64,000 bases of DNA from Bacillus weihaiensis. GTDB lineage: Bacteria; Bacillota; Bacilli; Bacillales; Bacillaceae. Position 1 is the first letter of the stretch; the number at the start of each line of letters is the position of its first letter. Positions 27,148 to 36,037 of the stretch are shown piece after piece. The stretch spans positions 1,524,501-1,588,500 of the forward strand of contig NZ_CP016020.1 of NCBI RefSeq assembly GCF_001889165.1, written 5' to 3'. Both the position numbers and the translations under genes were made by a program. The notes below the pieces were generated by a model that worked only from the letters and a program-made list of their open reading frames with translations, made no database searches and had not been told where the DNA came from.

Positions 27148-28634
27148 GAGAAAGGTTAAAGCAGGTACTTCAATCAAAATTTAAATTAAAGAATTTTAGA
27201 GAAGGGCAAGAAGATATTATTAAAGAAGTGTTAGCTGGCTCTGATATTTTGGCCATGCTACCTACGGGTGGCGGTAAGTCGCTTTGCTATCAACTACCTG
27301 CTTATTTAATGGATGGTCCAATACTAATTGTATCTCCATTACTTTCGTTAATGGAAGATCAGGTAGAGCAGATTAAGCAAAGAGGGGAAAAGAGTGTCGT
27401 TGCTTTGAATAGTACCATGACGTTTCAGCAAAGAAAATATGCTCTAGAAAATCTTGGGAAATTCAAGTATATATACGCTTCGCCGGAAATCTTACGAATG
27501 GAAGCGGTAATTGTCGCTTTGCAAAGTGCCGGAATTTCTCTTTTTGTCGTCGATGAAGCCCATTGTATTTCTCAGTGGGGACACGACTTTCGCCCTGATT
27601 ATTCGAAATTAGGTACGTTAAAAAATAAGCTAAATAATCCACCATGCCTTGCTTTGACAGCAACGGCAACAAGAGAGGTTATAAGGGATATTGTACATAT
27701 TCTGCATTTTCCAGAAGGATATAAAGAGTTTATTTACTCAATCAATAGGCCGAATATTGCTTTGTCAGTTGAAAAATACTCTTCCTCTGACGAGAAAATA
27801 GCTAGATTAATTCATTTAGCTAGAGAATTAAAAGGACCTGGAATTATTTATTGCTCAAGTAGGCTCTGGACGGAAAGGATAGCTCATCAATTAAAGGCTT
27901 CAGGAATACATGATGTTGGCTTTTATCATGGTGGCATGGAGCAGGAACAAAGAATTCTTATCCAGCAGCAATTTTTATACAATCAGTTAAAGATAGTTTG
28001 TTGTACGAATGCTTTTGGCATGGGGGTTAATAAACAAAATATTCGGTATGTAATCCATTTTCACTTCCCATCCCAATTAGAATCTTATATGCAGGAAATA
28101 GGAAGATCTGGAAGGGATGGTTTACCTAGTATTGCGATAACACTGCTTACGGATGCAGATTATGAAATACCTAAGTCATTAGTGGAATCAGAATTTCCAA
28201 GCTATGATAAATTAACGAAAACCATTTATTATCTTCAAGAGAATAATCAAAAAGATGTATCGAATGAAAATATTATGCAATATATTGGTCTAAATGAAAT
28301 CCAACTAAGGTATATTCAGAAATTCCTTACAGAAAAGGTCGAGCCAGAAACACTAATTTCATCTATCTGGGAAGAGATTCAGACGAGGGTACAGATTAAA
28401 TATAAGAAATTGAATGCAATGACATTCTGGATTTCAACGAAACAATGTAGAAGAATGGAGATTCTCCAGTATTTTAATGAAAAGCTTGAATGGAAGGCAA
28501 AACCGAAGAATTGTTGTGATTATTGTGGAATACATTATGAAGATTATCTTGGAGAATCCCTAAAAAAAGAATTTGAAATAAAATTAAGCTGGAGAGCTGA
28601 ACTAGATGATATTTTTGGTAGGGTGAGTGATTAA
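27144..28634 (+). CDS. recQ: ATP-dependent DNA helicase RecQ (short form)
   Basis: 496 residues: a helicase core with Walker [10 protein letters not shown] (K45), [15 protein letters not shown], the TATAT motif and motif VI GRSGRDG, then a RecQ-Ct zinc-binding region with C near 454 and CCDYC near 466. The HRDC domain of long RecQ forms is absent, as in B. subtilis YpbC/RecQ. It unwinds DNA during recombinational repair. Start codon overlaps the ypbB stop (ATGA). Confidence 0.93.
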   Translation: MRERLKQVLQSKFKLKNFREGQEDIIKEVLAGSDILAMLPTGGGKSLCYQLPAYLMDGPILIVSPLLSLMEDQVEQIKQRGEKSVVALNSTMTFQQRKYALENLGKFKYIYASPEILRMEAVIVALQSAGISLFVVDEAHCISQWGHDFRPDYSKLGTLKNKLNNPPCLALTATATREVIRDIVHILHFPEGYKEFIYSINRPNIALSVEKYSSSDEKIARLIHLARELKGPGIIYCSSRLWTERIAHQLKASGIHDVGFYHGGMEQEQRILIQQQFLYNQLKIVCCTNAFGMGVNKQNIRYVIHFHFPSQLESYMQEIGRSGRDGLPSIAITLLTDADYEIPKSLVESEFPSYDKLTKTIYYLQENNQKDVSNENIMQYIGLNEIQLRYIQKFLTEKVEPETLISSIWEEIQTRVQIKYKKLNAMTFWISTKQCRRMEILQYFNEKLEWKAKPKNCCDYCGIHYEDYLGESLKKEFEIKLSWRAELDDIFGRVSD

Positions 28635-28637
28635 CAT

Positions 28638-29237
28638 TTGTTTAAAAAGCAAAATGAATTAATTAAACAGCTAACGGATAAACAAATTATTCAAAATCTT
28701 TATATGACACAGCTTTTACTTTTAGCTATTGCAGTTGGGTTAAGTTTTTTATTATTTGATCGATTTCACGAATTTCTTATCCTTTTTAATGCTCCCTTCC
28801 AACAAGCTTTAAAATGGGGAGTTGGTCTGGCGATTATTGTCCTTATCATTGATTACCTTATTTTTAAAGGGGTACCAGAGAAATATGTGGATGATGGTGG
28901 TATTAATGAAAAGATTTTTAGCACAAGGTCCATTTTGCATATATTTATTTTAACAGCTATTATTGCCTTTTCAGAAGAATTATTATTCAGAGGAATTTTA
29001 CAAACCCACTTTGGCTTAGTGACTGCAAGTATCATTTTTGCTATTCTCCATTTTCGATATTTGTCAAAATGGGTGCTTTTTACTATGGTAGTTACAATTA
29101 GCTTCTTTATCGGAATCGTATATGAAATAACAGGGAATTTAGTAGCAACAATGATTGCACACTTTTTAATTGATTTTATCTCTGCTCTACAAATTAGAAT
29201 GAATACCATAAAAGGGGGAAATTCAAATGAAGGATAA
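28638..29237 (+). CDS. ypbD: CPBP-family intramembrane metalloprotease YpbD
   Basis: 199 residues, about six helices. The CPBP/Abi motif 1 is EELLFRGIL (about 114-122), motif 2 is in ASIIFAILHFRY, and HFLIDF gives the third site; all Glu, Arg and His ligands are present, so it could be an active intramembrane protease. Substrates are unknown. TTG 28638 is the start, four bases after recQ; the family begins at this position. Its 3' end overlaps ypbE by 11 bases, making ypbB-recQ-ypbD-ypbE one transcription unit. Confidence 0.86.
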   Translation: MFKKQNELIKQLTDKQIIQNLYMTQLLLLAIAVGLSFLLFDRFHEFLILFNAPFQQALKWGVGLAIIVLIIDYLIFKGVPEKYVDDGGINEKIFSTRSILHIFILTAIIAFSEELLFRGILQTHFGLVTASIIFAILHFRYLSKWVLFTMVVTISFFIGIVYEITGNLVATMIAHFLIDFISALQIRMNTIKGGNSNEG

Positions 29238-29898
29238 TCTCTCTGACCAAGCAGAAAATTTACGAACGAAGATGATTGATGAGTATAAGGATCAACATGG
29301 GGATTACCCTCCTCGAGGTGAGGTGCACAAAAAGAAAGAAAAAAAATCTAAATTTAAATTGAAATACCCTGTTATCAGTTTATTAGCCTTATTATTCACT
29401 TTAGTTCCTATCTTCATTTTTTCCATTCATTTGTATTATAGCGGGAATAATGGATTGAATGGAAATAGTGAAAAAGACAGTAATGAATATGTATACATTA
29501 AAAAGCAAGGTAATACAAGTGAATCCAAAGTAAGTAAGGAACCAAAGGAAGAGGCTGAAAAGAGTAGTAAGGAAGAGTCCAATCAACATCCTGATGAAAA
29601 TCCTGAAAAAGAAACGAAGCAAGAGGAATCAATTGATGTGGCTGCTAATACAGAAGAATTAACTGATGTTAGTAGTAATGAGTCTGTTATCACCACACCA
29701 CCGAAACAAGAAAGTACTAACCAACAAGAAGAGTATGCTGATATCATTACCCACAAGGTTGGTGCAGGAGAAACACTGTTTAGAATTGCAATAAAGTATT
29801 ATAATAGTCGAAATGGTGAAGAAATTATTCGGCAGTATAATGGCTTAAATGGTAACGAAATATACGAAGGCCAAATATTAAAAATCCCTATTAAATAA
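29227..29898 (+). CDS. ypbE: LysM membrane protein YpbE
   Basis: 223 residues. A basic cytoplasmic start (about 1-43) precedes one transmembrane helix (about 44-66), then a Glu/Lys/Ser-rich low-complexity spacer (about 75-170) and a C-terminal LysM domain (about 174-222; VGAGETLFRIAIKYY, YNGLNGNEIYEGQIL). It is probably a type II membrane protein with LysM bound to peptidoglycan. Its start lies inside the ypbD end. Function not known; conserved in Bacillus at this position. Confidence 0.85.
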   Translation: MKDNLSDQAENLRTKMIDEYKDQHGDYPPRGEVHKKKEKKSKFKLKYPVISLLALLFTLVPIFIFSIHLYYSGNNGLNGNSEKDSNEYVYIKKQGNTSESKVSKEPKEEAEKSSKEESNQHPDENPEKETKQEESIDVAANTEELTDVSSNESVITTPPKQESTNQQEEYADIITHKVGAGETLFRIAIKYYNSRNGEEIIRQYNGLNGNEIYEGQILKIPIK

Positions 29899-29905
29899 TC
29901 ATTTA

Positions 29906-29956
29906 AAACCAGCATATGAGGAAGTGGAAAACCTTCTATATATGCTGGTTTTTTTA
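29906..29956 (+). terminator. terminator of ypbB-recQ-ypbD-ypbE
   Basis: AAACCAGCATAT pairs with ATATGCTGGTTT around an AT-rich loop and is followed by TTTTT. Confidence 0.85.
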
Positions 29957-30010
29957 CATAAGGGGAATGAAATTTAATTTTCTAGTTTGAAATAACCATG
30001 ATAATAAATA

Positions 30011-30038
30011 CATAATAAAGTGGACAACTTCATACATA
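30011..30038 (+). promoter_or_regulatory. SigE-like promoter upstream of ypbF
   Basis: CATAATA (30011-30017) and CATACATA (30031-30038) with a 13-base spacer. The surroundings (GGACAA, TCATACATAT, TAG) match the spoIVA promoter region almost base for base. It lies 140 bases before ypbF. Confidence 0.5.
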
Positions 30039-30177
30039 TGTAGAATAAGAGGACTAAAGAAGGTAGTGACTTTGCATATAACCCGACGGATCAAAGGGCT
30101 AGCAATTATTGCTACTACGAACTAAGTTCAACTATACTAGGTCGGGACGAAGTAGGATTATGTATGTATGAAGGGGT

Positions 30178-30645
30178 GTGAGGAAAATAGAGCCTTTTAT
30201 TCAACAGTTAAATTACCATACTGACTTGCCAACAAAAAAAATGCTAAATAATTTGGTCGATCGAAAAAGAAAATTTGACGGCTATAAAGATAAATGTTTT
30301 AAAGCTCAGCTTTTCACATTCACCATTTTAATTGGTTTTCTTGTTTATCTATACGTATATATAATTCAACCATCTGGAGGTCGAATTGAATTTGTGATAA
30401 GCTCAATTTTCGATGGGGAATTACATCTTTTCATTGTATTACTCATTGTGGCCGGTTACGCAACAGCTAAGTATTATAAAAAGAAAGAAGATAAAGCAGA
30501 AAAGGAATTTCATGCCTTAAGATGTGAAGTTATTAGTAAGAGCTCTGAGTTATGGCCGCAGCCTACTAGGTGGGAGAAACGCCATGATGTTTTTGCTATG
30601 ATGAAGAATGAATACGATATTAATTTGTTCCACGAAAGTAAATAA
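30178..30645 (+). CDS. ypbF: YpbF-like DUF2663 membrane protein
   Basis: 155 residues. Two transmembrane helices (about 44-62 and 80-98) separate a basic N-terminus and a C-terminal cytoplasmic part with ALRCEVISKSSELWP. It matches the DUF2663 family (B. subtilis YpbF), function unknown. GTG 30178 has GAAGGGG just upstream. Upstream SigE-type sequence suggests mother-cell expression, which is inference. Followed by its own terminator. Confidence 0.82.
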   Translation: MRKIEPFIQQLNYHTDLPTKKMLNNLVDRKRKFDGYKDKCFKAQLFTFTILIGFLVYLYVYIIQPSGGRIEFVISSIFDGELHLFIVLLIVAGYATAKYYKKKEDKAEKEFHALRCEVISKSSELWPQPTRWEKRHDVFAMMKNEYDINLFHESK

Positions 30646-31121
30646 ATTGAATAAAGCAAAAGTGTGGGTGTTTAGCAATGATAGATCAATTGTTGCTTGC
30701 TATGAAACCCTTTGGACGCTATGCTTTTCTTTAAAAAGGAGAGTAGCGTTTTTTTCTTGTTTACCTGAGTGTATAGGTAAATGATGACTCTAGTTTTATA
30801 CACATTAAATATCTGTATTGACTAAGCGTAGAGTCTTGATCCAAAATAAGAATGGGAAAAATTCATACGTATAGTGTTTAGCTACAGGTGCCTTGGGCAA
30901 TTTATTGTTAAGGGCTATACCATGCAGCATTTGTGGATAAGAGCATTAACATCAAGCTTCAGCTACTTGAAGTCAATGCCACTTAGAATTGAAGGCAAAG
31001 AACACCTTCTATTCTAAGTGATCTTATTGTCCCAGGCTGACCAAGGCGTCCCTTGCAAATTTGTTCTATAATAACAATTATTCATTGTCCGTAATGCAAT
31101 GGAATCTTAGAGGTGTATCGC
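30646..31121. repeat. gap between ypbF and ypbG with dispersed repeat copy
   Basis: Behind the ypbF terminator, bases 30890-30975 (TTATTGTTAAGGGC, CATGCAGCATTTGTGGATAAG, CATCAAGCTTCAGC) align with the terminator-linked repeat at 8329. From 30976 a hairpin of CACTTAGAAT (30991-31000) with ATTCTAAGTG (31013-31021) follows. No gene. Confidence 0.5.
30716..30756 (+). terminator. terminator of ypbF
   Basis: ACGCT (30716-30720) pairs with AGCGT (30745-30749), with further imperfect pairing inside, then seven T. Confidence 0.7.
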
Positions 31122-31895
31122 ATGGAAATTGGTGGAATGGTAATAGTTGTATTAATTGCCGGTGCCGTTGGTCTCTTGGTGAGAATGGCGACAAACGCAC
31201 AAAAAAATGAATTGAAATTCAATTCTATAACACTTTCTTCTTTGCCAAGTTCATTTGATGGGTTAACGATCTTTTTTATTTCAGATATTCACAAAAGAGA
31301 AGTGTCAAATACTCTGCTGGAAAAAATACCTTCAACAGTTGATTTCGTATTAATTGGAGGAGATTTAGCGGAATCTAAAGTGCCGTTAAATAGAATTGAA
31401 GATAATTTAAAAAAACTTAAAAGACTCGCACCAACATACTTTGTTTATGGTAACAATGATTATGAGGTCGGGAAAGAGAGCCTTGAGAGTCTATTTAGAA
31501 AAGTAGGGATACTCCCTCTTAATAATCATACAGCAAGAATTGAATCGGAGCTTGGCGAAAATATATACATTATTGGAGTAGAAGACTTTACGTTAGGAAA
31601 TGCAAACTTAGAGAAGGCATTAAAAGAATGCCCAAGGGATGGATTTAAAATCCTCTTAAGTCATAATCCTGATATATACGATCAAATACATAATGAAAAT
31701 GAAATTTCTTTGATAGTAAGTGGACATACGCATGGAGGGCAAATTCGTTTCTTTGGAATAGGGCCGTATAAAAAGGGAGGCTTATTTGTTCGAAAAAAGG
31801 CTATAATACTAATAAGCAACGGTTATGGTACGACTTTATTACCTTTAAGGTTAGGGGCGCCCGCAGAAGCCCATATTATTGAATTACGTAAATGA
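31122..31895 (+). CDS. ypbG: metallophosphoesterase YpbG
   Basis: 257 residues with an N-terminal membrane helix (about 4-22) and a calcineurin-like core: D-x-H in FFISDIHK, GGDLAE, GNNDYE, SHNP and SGHTHGGQ, the full dinuclear metal set. YkuE/YpbG-type phosphoesterases act outside or at the membrane; the substrate is not known. I choose ATG 31122, since the in-frame GTG 31113 is part of the GAGGTG ribosome site. A symmetrical hairpin (31921-31945) follows. Confidence 0.87.
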   Translation: MEIGGMVIVVLIAGAVGLLVRMATNAQKNELKFNSITLSSLPSSFDGLTIFFISDIHKREVSNTLLEKIPSTVDFVLIGGDLAESKVPLNRIEDNLKKLKRLAPTYFVYGNNDYEVGKESLESLFRKVGILPLNNHTARIESELGENIYIIGVEDFTLGNANLEKALKECPRDGFKILLSHNPDIYDQIHNENEISLIVSGHTHGGQIRFFGIGPYKKGGLFVRKKAIILISNGYGTTLLPLRLGAPAEAHIIELRK

Positions 31896-31920
31896 ATGCG
31901 GAATTTAATACATTAAATGA

Positions 31921-31945
31921 AGCCATGCTATTATACAGCATGGCT
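31921..31945 (+). terminator. hairpin behind ypbG
   Basis: AGCCATGCT (31921-31929) pairs perfectly with AGCATGGCT (31937-31945). There is no T-tract, so termination efficiency is uncertain. Confidence 0.5.
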
Positions 31946-31964
31946 ATGCGTATGTTATACAAAG

Positions 31965-31993
31965 TTTACACAAGTAAAACTATTCGGTATAAT
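31965..31993 (+). promoter_or_regulatory. SigA promoter of the B12 regulator with overlapping inverted repeat
   Basis: TTTACA (31965-31970) and TATAAT (31988-31993) with a 17-base spacer. TTTAC, ACAA, GTAAA (31965-31978) is an inverted repeat over the -35, a possible autoregulatory operator. Confidence 0.65.
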
Positions 31994-32025
31994 TTTTATA
32001 TAGAGTTTTGTTATGGGGGATATAT

Positions 32026-32946
32026 ATGTCTAATCAAGAAGGTAAATATAATATAAAAGCTGTTTCTAAGATGCTCGGAATCCAAGCGGGGACCTTGAGA
32101 GCATGGGAACGTCGATATAATATGATTGCACCAATTCGAAATGAATCCGGTCATCGCCTCTATTCAGAAGAGCATATTAAAATCTTAAAATGGCTCTTAA
32201 ATAAGGTCAATAAAGGTTTTACAATTAGTCAAGCAGTAAATTTATTAGAAACGAACCAAGTTTCTTATAATGAGAACAAGGATTTCCCACTGAAAGAAGA
32301 GGAGCAAGACAGATCTGTTGATTTAATGGACGAGCTTTTACATGCTTTACTTTCCTTTGATGAGAATGAAGCTCATGAATTATTGAATCGTGCATTTAGT
32401 TTATATTCAGTAGATAAAGTGGTAATTGAAATTCTAGGAAATTTACTGGTGAAGATTGGTGATTTATGGGAAGTAGGGAAAATCACTTCTGCACATGAGC
32501 ACTTTGCTTCTTCATTTTTACGTTCGCGAATCGGCATGATTTTGCATACTTTACCTGTAGATGGTTTATTACCTAAAGTAGTTGCAGTTTGTGGACCAGA
32601 GGAATCACATGAACTGGGTCTCTTGATTTTTACTTTATTTTTAAGGAGAAAAGGTTTCGAGGTCATCTATTTAGGAGCTAGTATTGCAGAAGGTGATATT
32701 GATATTGTCTTGGAAGAGGTAAAACCTGAATTTTTATTTTTATCATGTACATTAGTTAGAAACATTCAAAAAACTTTACAGCTAGTGGACCATCTTTCTG
32801 AAAAATTCCAGGAGTTAAACATCGGATTAGGTGGAAAAGCATTTACAAAGGTAACTGAAAAGACCTTAGAGGCATATGACAGTTTCATAGTAGGAGAAAC
32901 TAAAACGGATTGGGATAATTGGTTTAAATATAAATTATCTAAGTGA
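32026..32946 (+). CDS. CarH-like MerR regulator with B12-binding domain
   Basis: 306 residues. An N-terminal MerR winged helix (about 8-75; AVSKMLGIQAGTLRAWERRY, GHRLYSEEHI) is joined to a four-helix cap and a Rossmann B12 domain. The cap has the CarH signature W148, nine residues, E158-H159, and the B12 loop has E193-S-H195-E-L-G198, the E/D-x-H-x-x-G motif that ligates cobalt. Such proteins bind adenosylcobalamin and repress DNA in the dark. The residue after W148 is Glu, where Thermus CarH has the light-state ligand His132. ATG 32026 follows GGGGGA. No homologue is known to me at this place in B. subtilis, so this looks like an accessory gene. Confidence 0.85.
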   Translation: MSNQEGKYNIKAVSKMLGIQAGTLRAWERRYNMIAPIRNESGHRLYSEEHIKILKWLLNKVNKGFTISQAVNLLETNQVSYNENKDFPLKEEEQDRSVDLMDELLHALLSFDENEAHELLNRAFSLYSVDKVVIEILGNLLVKIGDLWEVGKITSAHEHFASSFLRSRIGMILHTLPVDGLLPKVVAVCGPEESHELGLLIFTLFLRRKGFEVIYLGASIAEGDIDIVLEEVKPEFLFLSCTLVRNIQKTLQLVDHLSEKFQELNIGLGGKAFTKVTEKTLEAYDSFIVGETKTDWDNWFKYKLSK

Positions 32947-33224
32947 TTGAAAGATGCAGTCGAATAGGTAAATTGACAACGAGCTATTCGATTTCTACGT
33001 AAAAAGAGAATGTAAAGCTTATATAGCTTGTATAACTTCTTTAATCCGTGTAAACTGTTAAAAAATCTAGTAAACATAATGAGGTACATTACTCCTAGAA
33101 TGAAGAATAGAAGATTTTTAAATGATAAATGTACGAAAGAACCATTTTAATTTCTGTGAACCATCTCGTATAAAAATCATACTATGATTGTATATAGAGC
33201 GGTCTCAAGGCAGGAGGGTATGGG

Positions 33225-33809
33225 ATGCGGCTAGAACGATTAAATTATGACAAGATTAAAATTTTCTTAACGACAGATGACTTGAAAGATAGAGGTTTGA
33301 CAAGAGAAGATCTCTGGAAGGATTCGCTAAAAGTTCAGCAATTATTTAGAGATATGATGGACGAAGCTAGCAATGAATTAGGATTTGAGGCACATGGTCC
33401 AATAGCGGTCGAAGTATATTCGTTGCATGCTCAAGGAATGGTTGTTATAGTGTCTCATAGTGAAGATACATTTGATACAGATGATGAATACTCAGATGAA
33501 TATATTGAAATGCAAGTCAAGTTAGATGAAACATTTGAGATTATATACGAATTTGAAAATTTTGAAGATATTATATGTCTATCAAGACACCTGTATAGAA
33601 ATGATATTCGAGATGGAGTCATTATTTTATATAATGAAAAATATTATTTACTTTTAAACGACGACCAACCGTTTAATATTGATGATCTAGTATCCATTAT
33701 AGCTGAATATGGAAGTCCATCCACCTTAACTGTTCATAAGCTAAAAGAATATGGGAAGATCATCATGCAGGATAAAGCAATTGAAGAGGTTCATCGATTG
33801 TTTAAATAA
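33225..33809 (+). CDS. mecB: MecA-family adaptor YpbH (MecB)
   Basis: 194 residues, MecA family. The N-terminal part starts MRLERLNYDKIKIFLTTDDL; the C-terminal ClpC-binding part begins near residue 100 and includes EFENFEDIICLSRHL. The acidic linker (EDTFDTDDEYSDEY, residues 81-94) is short. Adaptors of this family feed substrates to ClpCP; YpbH influences competence and sporulation in B. subtilis. It is shorter than MecA (218) as YpbH is. ATG 33225 has a GGAGG site. Confidence 0.88.
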   Translation: MRLERLNYDKIKIFLTTDDLKDRGLTREDLWKDSLKVQQLFRDMMDEASNELGFEAHGPIAVEVYSLHAQGMVVIVSHSEDTFDTDDEYSDEYIEMQVKLDETFEIIYEFENFEDIICLSRHLYRNDIRDGVIILYNEKYYLLLNDDQPFNIDDLVSIIAEYGSPSTLTVHKLKEYGKIIMQDKAIEEVHRLFK

Positions 33810-33870
33810 GTGAAAAACTTGTTGATATGAGTATCTAAGCTCTCAAAAGTGTTTCAGTTAATGAGAAAAT

Positions 33871-33920
33871 CGAACTATCAGGTGATATTCCAATGAAAAT
33901 CTCCTATCGTTCGGTTTTTA
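33871..33920 (+). terminator. terminator of mecB
   Basis: CGAAC (33871-33875) and GTTCG (33909-33913) close an imperfect stem, CGAAC-AT-AGG-GAT type, followed by GTTTTTA. Confidence 0.6.
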
Positions 33921-33971
33921 TTCTTTATCACTACATGTATTGTTTATGAATACGATTGTTAATCGCTAGTG

Positions 33972-34125
33972 TAATGGAGCGAAAAGCCACTTGACTCCGG
34001 CGGGGAGGTAGAGGAACGGATGAGACCCCACAGACGTAGCCGAGGCGGCTTAAGCTTCCTGCCTAGGAAAAAGCAGTTCATTTTTCCCCGCGGAAAGCAA
34101 GTGGATGCAGCGGAATGGAACGTAC
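33972..34125. repeat. GC-rich dispersed element with terminal inverted repeats
   Basis: Bases 33987-34005 (CCACTTGACTCCGGCGGGG) and 34086-34104 (CCCCGCGGAAAGCAAGTGG) are imperfect inverted repeats; outside both is ATG-AGCG-AA. The interior has GATGAGACCCC and AGCCGAGGCGGCTT. It is much more GC-rich than its surroundings and encodes nothing. Similar elements are widespread in Bacillaceae intergenic DNA. Confidence 0.7.
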
Positions 34126-34165
34126 TGGTTCTTCCACCTCAACATATTATTAAGGAACAGCGTGT

Positions 34166-34192
34166 CAAACGATAATCGTTTGTTTTTTAAAA
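34166..34192 (+). terminator. hairpin with T-run in the mecB-gudB gap
   Basis: CAAACGA, TAA, TCGTTTG followed by TTTTTTA. Possibly a leftover terminator of the neighbouring element. The rest of the gap, to 34423, shows no gene; a 68-codon frame on the minus strand is not supported. Confidence 0.5.
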
Positions 34193-34423
34193 ACATGATT
34201 GAGTTTTGACCCAAGCTCTTTTAATAGTATGTCCAGCCTCTTTCGGTTTAGCTGACTTAAACTCTAGGTTGATGTTTTTTTGTGAAGTATTATAAAAGAA
34301 GTATGTAAAATTAATCATCATCACATGATAATGAGAAAGATCCTTTACACGAGCATGAATATAATCCTGATGTAATCGCTTGCAACAGTGCAAAGAAAAT
34401 CAATCATTTTCGTTTTTTCTTCT

Positions 34424-34451
34424 TTGCATAACCCATATGAACGTGTATACT
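34424..34451 (+). promoter_or_regulatory. SigA promoter of gudB
   Basis: TTGCAT (34424-34429) and TATACT (34446-34451) with a 16-base spacer, 60 bases before the start codon. Confidence 0.62.
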
Positions 34452-34511
34452 ATGTCATGAAAGGTGGACATTCTTTCATTTACTGATTAGATTTAGGAGG
34501 TTAACTTTTAA

Positions 34512-35783
34512 ATGGTAGCCGAGAAAAACACCGATGCCCATAATGATAAATTAGATGTCTTAAAGTCAACACAAACGGTGATACATAATGCCCTTGATAA
34601 GCTAGGGTATCCTGAAGAAGTATATGAATTATTGAAAGAACCTATTAGATTGATGACAGTGAAAATTCCCGTGCGCATGGACGATGGTTCAGTAAAGATT
34701 TTTACTGGTTATCGTGCGCAACATAATGATGCTGTGGGCCCTACAAAGGGAGGGATTCGCTTCCATCCTAATGTTACAGAAAAGGAAGTAAAAGCTCTGT
34801 CCATTTGGATGAGTTTGAAATGCGGTATTGTTGATCTTCCATACGGTGGAGGTAAAGGTGGTATCGTCTGTGACCCACGTGATATGTCATTTCGTGAGTT
34901 AGAAAGATTGAGTCGGGGCTACGTCCGTGCAATTAGCCAAATTGTAGGTCCTACTAAGGATATTCCTGCTCCAGACGTTTTCACAAATTCACAAATAATG
35001 GCATGGATGATGGACGAGTATAGCAGAATTGATGAATTTAATTCTCCAGGGTTTATTACCGGTAAACCCCTAGTGCTTGGTGGATCTCATGGAAGAGAGT
35101 CTGCAACAGCAAAAGGTGTAACGATCTGTATAAGAGAAGCCGCCAAGAAAAAAGGAATTAATATTGAGGGTGCAAGGGTTGTTGTCCAAGGCTTTGGTAA
35201 TGCAGGAAGCTACCTTTCAAAATTTATGCATGATGCAGGTGCAAAGATTGTAGGAATATCAGATGCATACGGTGGATTGCATGACCCTAATGGTTTGGAT
35301 ATTGATTATTTACTGGATCGCAGAGATAGCTTTGGAACAGTAACGAAGTTATTCAATGATACGATTACTAATAAAGAGCTTCTTGAATTAGATTGTGATA
35401 TTCTTGTGCCAGCTGCAATTGAAAATCAAATTACAGAAGAGAATGCAGGTAATATCAGAGCGAGTATTGTCGTAGAAGCTGCGAATGGACCAACGACACT
35501 TGAAGCAACACGGATTTTATCGGATAGGGGCATTTTGTTAGTCCCAGACGTGCTTGCTAGTGCCGGTGGTGTAACAGTTTCTTACTTTGAATGGGTTCAA
35601 AATAATCAAGGTTATTACTGGACAGAAGAAGAAGTAGAAGAAAAACTAGAGCGTGTAATGGTTAAATCCTTTAATAATATTTATGAAACGAGTCAAAATC
35701 GTCGGGTTGATATGAGACTTGCAGCCTACATGGTTGGTGTTCGTAAAATGGCTGAGGCTTCACGATTTAGAGGTTGGATCTAA
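34512..35783 (+). CDS. gudB: NAD-specific glutamate dehydrogenase GudB
   Basis: Oxidatively deaminates glutamate to 2-oxoglutarate. 423 residues. K in the glutamate-binding GGGKGGI (about 115-121), PAPDVFTNSQIMAW, the NAD fold glycines GFGNAGSY and the AANGPTT segment are present. Only one Val-Lys-Ala is found at NVTEKEVKALS; B. subtilis 168 gudB is inactive because of a 9-bp duplication there, so this copy looks active. Position beside ypdA and length support GudB rather than RocG. GGAGG precedes ATG 34512, and a strong terminator follows. Confidence 0.94.
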   Translation: MVAEKNTDAHNDKLDVLKSTQTVIHNALDKLGYPEEVYELLKEPIRLMTVKIPVRMDDGSVKIFTGYRAQHNDAVGPTKGGIRFHPNVTEKEVKALSIWMSLKCGIVDLPYGGGKGGIVCDPRDMSFRELERLSRGYVRAISQIVGPTKDIPAPDVFTNSQIMAWMMDEYSRIDEFNSPGFITGKPLVLGGSHGRESATAKGVTICIREAAKKKGINIEGARVVVQGFGNAGSYLSKFMHDAGAKIVGISDAYGGLHDPNGLDIDYLLDRRDSFGTVTKLFNDTITNKELLELDCDILVPAAIENQITEENAGNIRASIVVEAANGPTTLEATRILSDRGILLVPDVLASAGGVTVSYFEWVQNNQGYYWTEEEVEEKLERVMVKSFNNIYETSQNRRVDMRLAAYMVGVRKMAEASRFRGWI

Positions 35784-35804
35784 ACGATATTATTTGCAAC
35801 GTAC

Positions 35805-35843
35805 AAAAAAATCTCCTATCATTAATGATAGGAGATTTTTTTT
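35805..35843 (+). terminator. terminator of gudB
   Basis: AAAAATCTCCTATCAT pairs with ATGATAGGAGATTTTT, ending in a run of eight T. Confidence 0.9.
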
Positions 35844-36037
35844 GGTAAGGTGAATGTATTTTCCAATCTTATCTCGTTGAAATTCTGTAAAGTTAAGAAA
35901 GAATTGAACTAAGCTAAGGTGAAATTGGAGCTGTGTGTTTATCGTAGGAATAGGCTAGATCGTACACGCTGCTCTTTTAACAGGAAAAAATATATATGTC
36001 GTTCAATTGGAGATCAAAATACAGGAGTTGGAAAAGT

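Noticed and set aside
34187-34393. 68-codon minus-strand frame before gudB
   Set aside because: No ribosome site and no recognisable composition or motif.
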